64,000 nt of DNA from Brevipalpus yothersi. Lineage: Eukaryota; Arthropoda; Arachnida; Trombidiformes; Tenuipalpidae. The stretch is taken from positions 44,358-108,357 of the forward strand of contig QZCP01000063.1 of the NCBI GenBank assembly GCA_003956705.1, given 5' to 3'. Below are positions 12,602 through 25,044 of the stretch, piece by piece. Made by a program: the position numbers and the translations under genes. How positions within the stretch are numbered: the first letter of the stretch is position 1; each line of letters starts with the position of its first letter. Under the pieces are notes generated by a model, which was not told the origin of the DNA, made no database searches, and saw only the letters and a program-made list of their open reading frames with translations.

Positions 12602-15600
12602 TTATGGAAATGCGGGAGCGGAGAAAAAAGTAGAATCGGAAGAATCCTTTTCCGTGCCGCTAGATGCTTCACCAGCTGAGCCAGTACTCTGATTGCCCGT
12701 AAAACGCCTTTGATATTCTTCCTCTTGCCTCCTCTCATAGTGTAAAAAGTCGTCGAATATGGATGTGGTATGACGATAATTGTGTATAATTTTGAGAACT
12801 GCTTTTCCTTTTTCATAGGGCACTTCTTGCGTATCTCGCGAATTGGTTACAGGCTTATTCTCATTGTTCTCCAGTCTAATGTGTCTCAATTGGGCATTGG
12901 GCACATCTTTCACATAAACCCACTTCACTTTAAATTGTCCTTTCCACTTGTCTTGAGCCCATACACTGCTAGTTGAATTATAATCAACCCCAGAAACCAT
13001 TTGTGCCATACCACAGAAATGTCCACTACTGTTAACAGAAAATAACAGATACACATTTCCTTTGCCTTCCTGGGATTTAAATGCATTATCTAAACGCTTA
13101 TTGCCATGTTCAGTGGAGCACCAAATTGAGTACTTTATAGAACGGTGAATATCATCTTCACTGTATGATTTTATGATGAAAAATCGTGCGTTCGGAGGTG
13201 ATAAATCGAATTCTTTAGGGTTATAATTGTTCTCAAAGCGTAATTTGTCTAGTATTGGATGCGATGGAAAAGATGGACCACTAGGATCCACGGGCACGAC
13301 AGCATTCGAACTTGGAGCGGTCATAGCCGGAGCAGCATTCACACTGGCATGGCTCACATTGGACATTTGTCCTTGTTCACTATGAGAACCGTATCCGCTG
13401 CCACTCGATGGATGCTGCTGCTGATGCTGATGATGAGAATGGTGTGATTGGTGATGGTGCGAGGGCTGATAAGAAGAATGCTGTTGGTGATAGCCTCCGC
13501 TTTGTTGATGATGGCCGTAGCGAGAATCATCACGACGATGGTGATGGCTTCCTTCTCCTTGATCGGAGCGACTCTAATCAGGAGAGATGAAAAGATTGGT
13601 TAGTTGGAAAAATTTCTCAATAAATCAAAAATTTCCACTAAAAAAGGGAATATCAAGAATAGAATGGAAAAGGAAGAGTGTTAATTTATTATGTGAAAAC
13701 CTGACTTACAAATTTGCCTTCCGATGTCCCCGAAGAATGTCCTCGCGAGCCGGATCCTTGGTAAGATTGTGGGCCATGATATCCGCTATGCTGCTGCTGG
13801 TGGTGGGATGAATGTCCATGACCACCGGTCGCATGACTGCCACTAGAATGCCCACCTCGTTGATGATGATTGGCTGATGAATTACTCATACCATGCCTTG
13901 GGTTTGACGAATTAACCACAGATGAATTGGGCACGTAAGACGAGCCGGAATTTCCCGAATTGTGATTCCTATTTCGACCACTACCACCACCACCACCACC
14001 ACCGGTCTGAGAGCTCCAATTGTTGGGCATATTAGAACCGTGATGATGATGATGATTCGCTTGACTCTGATTGCCGCTCAAGCTAGTACCGCCACCACCA
14101 CTGACGTTAGCAGTGTTACCATGTCTTTCATCTGGGTGAGGATTTTGATGCTGCTGATGGGGCTGATTTTGATGGGATGAGGATTGCTGCTGATGAAATA
14201 AGAGGGATAAATATAATCATTTTGGTGCAAAATAAAAGAATCACATTGTATGATGATTTAAAGGATGAGTCTGTCATCACTTTTGGATACACAACTGATT
14301 AGCATTATCAATATAAAAATGATAGCAAAAAAAGTCAAAATAGAACTCACAAATGACTTAATAACCTAAAAATGATTGAAGAAAGAGAGAAATACAGGGG
14401 ATGACTAAGAAGCAATTCTCGAAGAAAAAGATGAGACAAAATGAGTAAAACTCATTAAAATATTCATGCTAACCTCATGCGGCTGCTAGCTGTGGAAAAC
14501 AATTTGACAAACCATGGAAAAGGATATGATCAAGCATGCTGATACTGATGTTTCATCATCAACAGCAATCATAGCTTATGGGATGTGTTATTCTTATCCG
14601 AAGAAGAGAGAAAAAAATTTTCACACAGAAACTGTGTGGTCAAGTGTAGCTGACTTACCCTGTTCCCTTCCTGTGAGCCTGTGAACCTTCCGGGTACAGT
14701 TGAATTTGAGCTCGTTGTTTGCATAGCACTTGACCCAGGTGAGCTTTTGCTTGTTGGGCCATTACCAGCTCCGTTTTTACTTTCCCAAGTACCGATAGCA
14801 TCTATACTGGTTGTCACAGTTGATGGTGGAGTTGCAGCAAGGGGCAAATGTTTGGTGGATGACAAAACAGTTGGAGCAGCCATTTTCGATTTCAATGACT
14901 TGGGCTGCGGTTTGGCTGGCTGTGATGCAACCGATGCCCAGGAGGGTTTCTTTGCTTGGCCAACAACCCCACTGGAACTAACGTTCGAGGAATTCATAGA
15001 AGCATTCGAATTTACACAATCCAAACGCTTACCACTGTTAACACTTCCAGTGGATGGGATTGATGATTCAAATGGTGATCCGGTAGCTGGTTGTCCAGCT
15101 GGATTGACCGGTAAACTCCCACCAGGTAGAGATGAGCTATTAGTTAAACTATCATCAATACCACCACCAACATTGGCCGCAACTGATGCAGCGATGGCAG
15201 GAGACATACCGACACTGTTAACATTCATCATTCCACCGCCACTAACAGAATTATTCGGATTAGCATAGGCATTGGAGCCGACAGCTTTTTGAACAGAAGT
15301 TTGAAAATGATCTACACTTGTTTTCATATGATTAAGATTAAGAGCAGCCATTCCAGCATCCACATGCTTAAGGACTCCAGAGGCAGCTGAATTGTTAAAA
15401 TGTTGACTGGTCGTGTTACCATACCCACCAGTATCACCGGCAGAATAATAATACGGATTACCGGGGGTCAATTGTTGTCCAATTTGTTGGTGATGATGAT
15501 TATATTGATGATTGGGCACACCACCACCACCGGTTGAAAATAGTGAGCCAAAATTATCATAACTGAATATGTCCATATATGCCGGTGCCATTGCTGACTG

Positions 15601-15919
15601 TTGCTGATGATGACCACCGGTTGTTGCTAAATGTGGATGTCCACTTGCTCCAGAAGATCCTAAGCCATGTTGCTGTTGTTGTTGTTGTTGTTGTTGCTGA
15701 TGATGTTGATGCTGTTGATGTTGATGTTGATGTAGATGTTGATTCTGTTGATGCTGTCCACTAGCAGTCACAATATTACCTGTACCATCGTTAACATTTG
15801 ATCCTATTCCACTGTTACCGGAAGTATTTGATGCACCAACACTGCCTCCATAGCCGGTAAGAAAAGTCATCGTATCAGACGGACTTTGTGTAGACCAAGA
15901 TATTCGATTGGCATGATCA
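12602..15919 (-). CDS. YTHDF: YTH-domain m6A reader, YTHDF family (5' end not found)
   Basis: Cytoplasmic reader of N6-methyladenosine in mRNA; the family controls mRNA decay and translation. Exons on the minus strand, 5' to 3': 15919-14659, a probable microexon 14365-14351, 14189-13710, 13573-12602; all internal junctions are phase 0. The C-terminal exon holds the YTH domain, from ARFFIIKSYSEDDIHRSIKY to about YERRQEEEYQRR. The three aromatic-cage tryptophans are present (SIWCST, and both W in SVWAQDKWKG). The N-terminal exon has family landmarks: a WST..D.M..LT.YG block, GMAALNL, KPSWASVASQPAKPQPK and IGTWESKNG. Long Gln/His, Gly and Ser/Asn runs give the low-complexity region typical of phase-separating YTHDF proteins. 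The visible part is about 908 aa, longer than vertebrate YTHDFs. The first exon here starts with the third base of a codon after an acceptor at 15921-15920, so a short upstream coding exon is missing; I could not find it. Confidence 0.92.
14351..14365 (-). CDS. YTHDF: Candidate 15-base microexon of YTHDF
   Basis: On the minus strand a strong pyrimidine tract (TTTCTCTCTTTCTTC then ATTTTTAG) is followed by GTTATTAAGTCATTT and a consensus donor GTGAGT. The exon is five codons (VIKSF), has no stop, and sits between two phase-0 exons, so including or skipping it keeps the frame. Function unknown. Confidence 0.55.
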
Positions 15920-16385
15920 CTGGTGTATGGAAACATTGGATGATTAATGAAGACACAAAATGCACACCACCACCAAGGAGTCAAGTGAATCAATCAGTGA
16001 TTGACAATCACCCAAAAGAATACAGCCAAGAAAGATAGAGAGTAAGATGAAGAAAGGAAGAGAAAGAGAGAGAGACAGACAAATACACACACAGACAGAC
16101 AGAGAGCGAGCGAAGCAAATATGATGTGGTGAGAAGGGAAGAGCAATTAATGTTCCTCTATTATCGATGTATCGGTGACAGAGTGGTAAAATTGTGGCAC
16201 CAAGCAATTTAATTGTAAATTCGATGAGAGTGACAAAAAAAAATTGATCTTTTTCAGATCAAAGTCAATCTCACACAAACACAAACACAGAATACATTCA
16301 ATTCTGCAAAAAAGCAACAAAAAAAATTTCTTCAGGATTTATTCAGCAGATGTCACTCATAAAATTCTTTAATTTTGAACTCACC

Positions 16386-16743
16386 GCCAGGTAGAGTTAC
16401 ATGTGAATCCAAACAAACTTTCAAATCGAAAGCATGTTGAAAGTTTTGATTACGAATTTGAGTTCTTAATTCGAATTAAAGTTCTAACTCGAAAACATCA
16501 TCAATTTGGACTGGAAACTGTTGTTCAGAGGGTAAGTTTTGTCAAAAGATTATTGATTGGGATTGGTCTGTTTGTGGGTCAGGATTTCTTGATTGATCGG
16601 GGTCCATTGGTTGAGCACTTCTGGTGTAGCGTTTTTGATGATTGTTTCTTGATCATCTCGAAATGATTCACTAACTTGTACTGATGTTCTTATTTTTTCA
16701 CGATCTTCAGGGCTATCTTGGAGCAACTTTTGTTAACTTCAAG
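16386..16743. promoter_or_regulatory. Probable divergent promoter of YTHDF (-) and DAP3 (+) with 5' UTR exons
   Basis: On the minus strand a GTGAGT donor at 16384-16379 follows what looks like a non-coding YTHDF leader exon. On the plus strand a GTAAGT donor at 16532 ends a likely DAP3 leader exon, spliced to an acceptor at 16709-16710. The two opposite leader exons lie within about 150 bases of each other, so one promoter region probably serves both. No TATA box is obvious. Confidence 0.4.
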
Positions 16744-18235
16744 ATGTTGGCAAGACAGATTTTTAGTTCAATTGTTCGATCACAAAAGCATTTACCTCGC
16801 CTGGTTACTGGTTCAAGAAATTTCAGTGAAAATAGTGATGGTTCATCATCGTCATCATCGTCTGACTCTGATTCTGAGCTCGACTCATCTGATGCAAGTG
16901 TGAAGGAATTGGAGGATATTCCAACTGATGCCTACATCTTACCTTCACGAAGTGATGGATATACGGAAGGAACATTTCTGCAAATGCCTAAAAATTTATT
17001 CGATCGTCTTTATGGTATTTATGGATTCGAGCCATACCAGAAGGAACTATTCGAGGTTCTCGATGATACCGGCATTATGATTCGAGACCCCTATTTTCAG
17101 CTAGTCGATTATATAAACAAGACGAACTTTGATCTGCCAGTTAATAGATATGTTTTGTGTAAGTATTACCATGCTTGTCACCGAAAAAAATTCAATCAAG
17201 ATTCTTGTTTTGAATGTTAAGATGGACGCTATGGAACTGGAAAAACTTACATTCTCAATAGTATGGCCCACTATGGTTATCATCATAATTTTGTAATTGT
17301 TCATTTATCAGCCCCTCATGAATGGGTTAATGAGCCTCATGAAATGGAACTATCCGAGACTCGTCCAAGTCGTCTTGATTATCCTCTCAATGCAGCTCTT
17401 GCTTTGAAACACTTTAAATCTCAAAACAGCACCATTCTGAAGCGCTTGAATGTGAGTAGAATCATATTGAATAATTTGTGAAAGTCTTCTTCACCCTCAA
17501 TTTTCTGTTCCACTCATTAATCAGTTACGCATCTCGAAGAAGTATACCTGGAGTATAAGAGAAGCAGCCGAAAAGGGTGATCCACTGGTGAACGTTATTG
17601 ATCATGGTATCGGTCGGATGAAGCATTCTTCTGACTGTTATGCAGTTTTATTGAAAGAATTGAAACTTTTGGCCAATGCTGGGGCATGCAAATTGATGGT
17701 TATCTGTGATTCCATCAATGTTCTCTATGATAAACCTAAAGTTAAGCATCCTGATGGTAGAGTGATTAGTGTAGAAGAAATTACGCTCACGAGAGCTTTC
17801 ATGAAACTTCTCCAACACGATTGGGTAAGTTCGTCGTTTTTTCAAATCTCCTCGAATTAATTCCACTCTTTCGATAGAAAAACGGACTTTTGATTGCTTC
17901 AACAAATAAGAAAACAGACAACTTGAGACTGAGGCTGGATAAATATTTTCCAAAGCACTTATTGACCGATAGAGTAAGTAATTTAAGAGAAATCCTTATC
18001 CAGATGCTGAATTTCATTTTTTTCTTTTGCAAAGGGTTTCGAAGATTTGGACCCATTCATACCCATCGAAGTGAAAGATTATAGCGAGATTGAAACTGAT
18101 AGTTGTCTAGATTACTACACTCAAAGGAATTTTTTGAACAGACCTCCCGCAAAAACGAAAGCTGGAAGAGATGAGATCAAATTCTTGACTGCAAATAACC
18201 CTCAAGAAGTTTATAAGTTTTGTTCTGCTTTATAA
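16744..18235 (+). CDS. DAP3: Mitochondrial small ribosomal subunit protein mS29 (DAP3)
   Basis: GTP-binding protein of the mitochondrial 28S ribosomal subunit (death-associated protein 3 family), about 413 aa, close to the usual 390-400. Exons: 16744-17158, 17222-17451, 17525-17824, 17878-17973, 18035-18235, with introns of 53-73 bases. The N terminus (MLARQIFSSIVRSQKHLPRL) is a basic, Ser-rich mitochondrial targeting sequence, followed by an unusual acidic Ser/Asp run (residues about 35-60). The P-loop GRYGTGKT is created across the first junction. Further matches to the family are the SAPHEWV block, LKELKLLANAG, the Walker-B-like VICDSINVLYD, NDW-like HDWKNGLLIAST, and GFEDLDPFIPIEV near the C terminus. 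The start is the first Met after the leader-exon acceptor. An ATTAAA poly(A) signal lies near 18329. Confidence 0.95.
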
Positions 18236-19342
18236 TGAATCTAAGATCATATTTTCTGTGAAAATTTTTCTGAGCTCCTGATCAAGGTTTGCTCATTTTC
18301 GTTAGATTTGTCATTGATTAGTAAAAGATTAAAGCCTTCTGTGTTAAAAAATGGCAAAACTCATGATATTCATTAACAGAAATCTTCTGCTCAATTTCAT
18401 CTGGATATTACTCTGCATTATGAAGATCGAAATAGAAAAAATGCCTTGATGGCATTCAGAGTGAGAAGTTGATCGTAGTATCGATTTATCACTTGAAAAA
18501 ATTCATGACATCCATGAGTATCCTCATTCTAACACAACGCTAATTAACGGTCTCTTCTATCTGAATTGATGATTGATCTCTCACAACTTCGATTTCTAAT
18601 GCCTCTCATCAAAGTGAAGATCTGGAGACAATTTGCTGAAATCTCAAGGCAATAGCCATTGTTCATCTTCGTGAGCTGAGGGGTCATTTTCTCAATGCAT
18701 CGATGAAGATTCGAAATTAGCCTCGTACTTCACGAGATCACTCTTGTCACTTTTTGAAGCTCGGGCGCATCTCTCTCTCTCTCTTGGTCATAAGACATGC
18801 AAAACTCTTAGATAATTTTTCAAGACCGCAATTATTCTTTACCGATGTTAATTACTGATCATCACCGATTGATAGCTATAATTACCATAATATATTTGAA
18901 TTGAATCATTTGATCGTTTTCTTGTAACTGAATCTTACGATTTTTGTGCTGTTCAGCCTTGCTAAATTGACCAACTAATTAGGTACGAATTGGTGTAATA
19001 TCCTTTTCAAATCGCCATTAATTTCAACCAATACAGTAAAATTAGGGATGCTGACAAGTCGCCATTTTCAGACAAGACTGTTGTCGGGGCCACTTTTTCC
19101 ATCTTTTGTCTCTCAGTTTTCACCAAGTTTCTTGATAAATCAATCTCTCTTGTCGAAGAGTTGCGCAATTTCTCCCACTAATTGAGCTATTTCTCATTCA
19201 AATCAGCAAATTGAATAGTTATTATCTGGTCATCACTAGACTCTTGGACAAAGGACGATAAAAGGTCACAAAGTTATTTCCACCACAGGTTTGCCCATAG
19301 TCTTGTATTGGAAATATATCAGTCTCTTATCAACCTATCAGC
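18236..19342. other. Intergenic, no gene seen
   Basis: Contains the DAP3 3' end and the leader of the next gene. AT-rich with no convincing coding frame on either strand. Confidence 0.5.
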
Positions 19343-19924
19343 ATGGTAAGTTCATGGATCAAGATGATCCGAATCTGAAAATCTTCATCATCATTTTAGG
19401 GAAAGTGGTCTGAGGATGCTCTTCCACCCATTACTGACGATGAACCCGAAGGGTATATGAAAATCAAGTACATGAGTGGAGATGAATTTGATCCAGCCAC
19501 AAGAAGAGAATTGTGGCGCACTGCTAAAGGTGAATCATAACTTTTTCGTTGGATCTTGAGCAGAAGCTTACATGTATCTACTTTCATCATTTTAGATACT
19601 GAATGGTCCATATATCTTTACAGCGTTGTAAGATGCTCTGACATTCTGTTCCGTAAAGATATCAAATCGAGATATTCTGTTGATGAGTATTTGGAAGCCT
19701 GTGTATTCAAAAATTTGTTTCCCAAGAAGCAGGAATCATGGGTTAAAATGTTGTGTGAAACAGGGAGAGAAAAGCATCACATTTTAACTACTGAAGACAA
19801 GAAAAAGATTCTCGATCATGTTTCGAGAATGTATGGTGTGAAGAAGGATCAGCTCACAAGCAAGTTGGAAGCATTTCAAGCTAAAATAATTGGCTACTTA
19901 TCCGATGGTCCTGATTCAAATTGA
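19343..19924 (+). CDS. Unrecognised small protein, three exons, about 153 aa
   Basis: Exon 1 is the ATG alone at its 3' end (19343-19345, followed by GTAAGT); exon 2 is 19400-19529 and exon 3 19596-19924. Phase is kept at both junctions. The protein begins MGKWSEDALPPITDDEPEGY, has a charged helical middle (DEFDPATRRELWRTAKDTEW), then basic, soluble sequence ending DGPDSN. There is no signal peptide, membrane segment or motif I recognise. An AATAAA at 19991-19996 gives a short 3' UTR. Splitting the start codon off into its own exon is common for small housekeeping genes such as ribosomal protein genes (eS24 in this window does the same). I believe the gene is real because the splice sites, frame and poly(A) signal agree, but I assign no function. 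Confidence 0.7.
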
Positions 19925-21251
19925 TTTATGCTGACATAACATGTATCAATCGAGAAGTATATCATTGCGAGTTACAAACTTTGATGATTGAATAAATATA
20001 ACTACAACTCTGATCCTTGTGTGTCTCTATTTTTCGACAAAATTTTGAGATAACGTAGGCTGGAAGAGTTGAGACTGATTTTCAATCAGGAAAAACTCAA
20101 GATATTTGTGAATTTCGTTTCCTGATAGATCAACTTTACTTGCAAAAGTTTCTCCACCTAAGCTTGTGATCATGGTTGACTCATTATTTTTACATCCACC
20201 ATTAATGAATGAAAGATATCGCATTATAAAAATCGAAGTAGAAATAATTAAATTCTGATGGAACTCAAATTCAAAAAGTGCAACAACTCATCAATCCAAA
20301 CATCGGATTCCTTGCAAAAAATTGTATACTAATTGACGATTACTAACCCACACATTCTTGGTCTTCCTTTCAAGCCCAACCAACCATAGTCTCATCGTTG
20401 ATATTTCTAGAAATATAGAAATGAATGGAAAGGATGCTCAACGGTACAATAGTATTTCCACCAAATCATCCAACTAAAATCAATGAAAGAAGGATTGTAG
20501 TTAATGGCCATTGGATAGGAACTTTTACAATCGCTGTTCAGTTTGAGTTCAGCCTACAAATTTGATGATCAGATCAAATGGCTCTTACGATTATGATGTT
20601 GAACTTGATTTGTGTTGAGCAGTAAGGCTCTTTCAGAAGCAATACTCATTTTGATCGATCGATCGAATCTTTTTGGCTAACCTTATTCCTCCTCACGAAT
20701 TCAATAGTCTATACTTTTTATATTCTTCTCCACCTTTTTACTAGCTCTACATTCCCTTTATTCCTATTCGAATTGAACCAAAGAACTCATAATACTTAAA
20801 AATATGAGACAAGCTTCAGGAATGCTCATGACCGAGATTATAATCACAAACGAATCGAGTGAAATGAAGAAAATTTCTTTATTTTATTTATCTGAAACCA
20901 AAAAATTGGTTAAATCCTCGAAACGTCAATGTTATACTCAAAAGAATTTGTGGAAGAACTTTTTTGATCAAAAAAAATTTCATCAAAAGTTTTCTTTTCG
21001 AATCAATAGTTCTGGTTCCTCATGAAAGGCGCAAAATTCATATTCAATTATATTTTATTGACTTTGATCGGAATATCTTGTTGCTTACGTGCATGAAGAT
21101 TTGACGAGCTTGGAAGCTTTATTCTCACAAGCTTAGCTCTAGGTTCATCGACATGAGGATTCCCTGGAAGAATTGAAGACAGATTTGATCCAGGTCAGAA
21201 TTCATGTTTATAGTATGTGTTAACAATATCACGAACAATGATTTGTGACTT
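19925..21251. other. Convergent intergenic region, no gene seen
   Basis: Between the small unknown gene (+) and GluCl-A (-). A minus-strand AATAAA (plus-strand TTTATT at about 21118) may be the GluCl-A poly(A) signal. Open frames here are short and AT-driven. Confidence 0.5.
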
Positions 21252-21746
21252 TCAGCTTCCAACTTTTTTCTTCTCTTCCTCAACAGACAGATACGTTAGC
21301 CAATATACGAGATTGAACAGGGAAAACATTGCTGGAAAAAATATTCTCGACACAACATCTATTCGTTTGGATTTTGTTGGAAATTTTCTCAACCACTTAA
21401 ACCATCGTGTTAATTCGTCATCATCTTCGGAACTTCCATCAGTTCCACATTCACCGTCTTCAGGCAACATCATGCAAGGCTGTCTTCGACCAGGACATAT
21501 TTTTCGTTTCATGGGCTTCTGTGAGAAGAAAAATAGCGGTTCAAGTGAATCATTGAGATAGAGTGCCCAGGAGTGATGCTAAGATAAATAAACAATCAGA
21601 ATAGAGTTGAGATCAGAAAGTGAGAATAAGTAAGGTAGTGCATATATATATACATATTCGCCTGGGATTTTCTGTTCACAAAGAATGAAGATGATGGAAA
21701 AGAGGATGAAAATTGAAAGGAATTCAGATACAGAGAAAGAGAGATA

Positions 21747-21819
<73 letters not shown>

Positions 21820-24800
21820 AAGAATACTCAAGTGCAATAAGTATGGAGTATGCTCATTGTTATGGATATTGTAAACAAGATGGATACAAGTTCTAAGGAT
21901 AAAGAAAATTTTCATCCGTTTGTTACATCCTCATTCTTCCTCTTGTTCTAAGCATTCCATTCTTTTGATCATCACATCACATCGAAGAGGGTTGTTGAGT
22001 TACTTGTATTGGCATGGTGACACTTCTATTGTTCAATTGGCTACTCAATGGTCAGAAAAAATTCGGAAGAAAACTTCTGAACAAAAGCTGATAAAAGGAG
22101 TAAGGAATGGAGCCAAGACAGTATTCCCTCGAAAATCATCTATACTCATTCAACATTCACCTCCTCATGCTCCCTCTTTCCTTTTACTTTCACTACATCA
22201 TTGGCAATTCGATTCATCCGATGGGAATGCCACTTACTGGAAAGTATTCTTGATCAAAGAATGCTAAAAGAGTTTTGTAAAGAATAAGGCAAATTGACAC
22301 ACTAGTCTGTCGCTATGGACCAAAAATTCAAAGATAGAGAAAGAAAGTATTCCTCGAAAATACAGCTTCATCATGCATGGAACACACTCGAGAAATAAAT
22401 ATCCTAAGATTCCCAAAATTCTTTTGGAACCAAACAATTCTTTTTCCATGACTTTATCATCTCTTGTGGAATATATATTTATAGAGAAGTGTGTATGCCG
22501 TATTTTCGATAGCATACCTCCTGGCAATCATGTATATACTCTATTACACAAACATCCACACTACACATACTCATCGACATTGCCTGAGGATGCTATTTGA
22601 TCTTGGTTAGATTGATCGAGAGCCTCTCTCCAGATTCAGGAAGAATAATTCTGGGGATTTTTATTTTCATATAATAGTTTTGCGGTTTGATAGTCTGTAT
22701 TCATGATTGAATCAAATTGAGAGAGACACGAGTACGGGTAAGATATGCTTCCAAAGAAAACTTACCATTCCAAAAAAAATTGCACCCTCCTGAAAGTCTA
22801 TATTATTTGTTGATGAAGCGTTCCAACGTTTCTGGGCATCCAGAACAGAATTTCTTCCAGCTGTATATCGATTAAGGGCAGCTTTTTGGGCTTCACACCG
22901 GGAAACATAATTAACCAAGGCAAATTCCAATAATGCTCCGAATACAAATGTTAAGCATGCCTCTGTCCAAACATCCACTGCTTTGATATAGCTTACTGGA
23001 GGTAGAGAAGAGTTTATACTGGAAATTTGGGTGGCCATAGTCAAAAGGGTTGTGACTCCTAGTGATACTCGAGCTGGAATGGCATTTGGATCGAGCCAAA
23101 ATGATACCCATGACACAATAACCAACATGATACAGGGTAAGTAGATGTGTATCAAGTAGTAACTAAATTCTCGCTTAAAACACAGCTCAACTCGTATGCA
23201 GCTGTATTCACCTGATAATAGTGGTAAATTTTGAATGCAAATATTAATGTTAATGATGATGATTAAATCATATTAGAGCATAATGACGTTGGAAGAAAAT
23301 GTTACCTGTAATTGTTTTACTTGTACAATAGTTATGAGTATAATTGCTCAATTGAAATCTAGGCAAATTTAACATTTGTACTTGTACTGGTTCCTTGGTC
23401 TGCCAATAAAAAATGACATCCTTTGTTGTATATCCATCTGAAAGATGAATAAATATGCACTTTGTTGATTAATAGCTCCAAAAATTCCCAATTTTTCGCA
23501 AGAAAATAAATCAAATTTAAAAAAGGGGATAAAAAAGAAAAAGAAAAAGATCCCCATTACCCATAAAAAGGTAAAAAGTGGGCCATTTTGATGGATATAT
23601 ATAAATAGATACATTGAAAAGTGGATAAAGATGAATTGGAATACACACTCAGGATTTCTGTCAACATTCAACATTTCAAAGCTAATCGATTGAAGGGAAA
23701 GAGGAAGAGAGAGAAAGAAAGTTTAGCACTTTCCTGGTTTCTTCAGCATTTGAATATCATTTGCTCTACGTTAGTCAAATCCTATAACATTCTATCAAGT
23801 AGTCAATTTTTTCTTCTTGAAGACACCTTCGTTTTGGTACCTTCTTGTGGAAATTCTTCGAGGGGATGAGCTAAAATCATATGCATGGAAGTTTTATCTT
23901 AGTTTGCAAAAATGGGCAAGATTATTGAATCAAGAATACGATGAGTGAGAATGCTGAGAGAAAGCTGGAACAGAGAAAAATTTTGCTTTTCTTGACAAGC
24001 GTCTAAGCAAAATTTTTCCTTCTCTTGCCGTAAATGCTAGAATTGAAGGAGAAGAGAAATTTTACTTTCTCCTATTCAACTCTTTGAACGCTTTCTCTGT
24101 TTTCCGATGGCTCGAATAGAAGATAAAGTATGGTGAATTTCGATATAATCTATTGGGAATTTGAATGACAAAATACTCACAGGATGCCATGATAATATCA
24201 CACCATTGGTTATCCATTGGATAGAATTTTAAATCCATCGAGCAAGCGAGCACTAAAGATATTCTAACCGAATAAAGAACTCGACCATCGGGATGGATAC
24301 GTAGTAATACATTTGGCATTATAATGTCATGAAAGTGGCCTTCTTTCTCATTTTTGAAGAATAAATCTGGTAACCATATTCTTGAAGGATCAGTTAATGT
24401 TAAATATTTTATCTGACCATCTTGATCATCATATTTTAATCTATCGTCAAGCCATTCCTCACGAAATGTCAATTGAGTAGCGTATTCCTGTAGGATAGGA
24501 AAGGAGGAGAAAAAGAGGAAAAAAAAGGGAATCATATGAAAAAGGGAAGCTGATGCAGTGGAGGATGAAATTGAAGATTCAATCGTATTCATCAGAGCAA
24601 ATGGTCATGAAAATAATCAACATTGCAAAATAGAGAGAAATTATTCACAACATTTACTCTTCATACTAGTGTTGATGCATGTGTAGTGAATCTGTTTTGT
24701 GTGTACTGATCTTTGAAAGCATCAAAAAAAGGTGTGTCTATACATTATATACTAGGATTCATGATTAGATAGATTCGAAAACTCATGTCAGTATTTTCTC

Positions 24801-24970
24801 TCTCTCTTTCTCTCTCTTGCTCTCTATCTATTTCCTTTCTCTTTTTCTTCCTTCCTCTACCTTTTCAAAAATAGGATCAGACATAAATGTGAACTTAATC
24901 TGTGGATGCTCTATCTTGATTGAAAATGAAAAGCTAGCGAAAAAATTCAATTACAAATGAAAATCTGTTC

Positions 24971-25044
<74 letters not shown>

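Noticed and set aside
14681..15268. A 195-codon open frame on the plus strand
   Set aside because: Exactly antisense to the YTHDF low-complexity exon, whose codon bias leaves the opposite strand open; no splice or start support.
15870..15915. A 15-codon upstream frame whose TGA overlaps an in-frame YTHDF ATG (ATGA)
   Set aside because: Conserved YTHDF sequence (WST and following) lies upstream of that ATG in the main frame, so the ATG is unlikely to be the start.
21217..21561. A plus-strand frame with an apparent CCTCAACAG acceptor
   Set aside because: It is antisense to the GluCl-A TM4 exon, which matches the family strongly.
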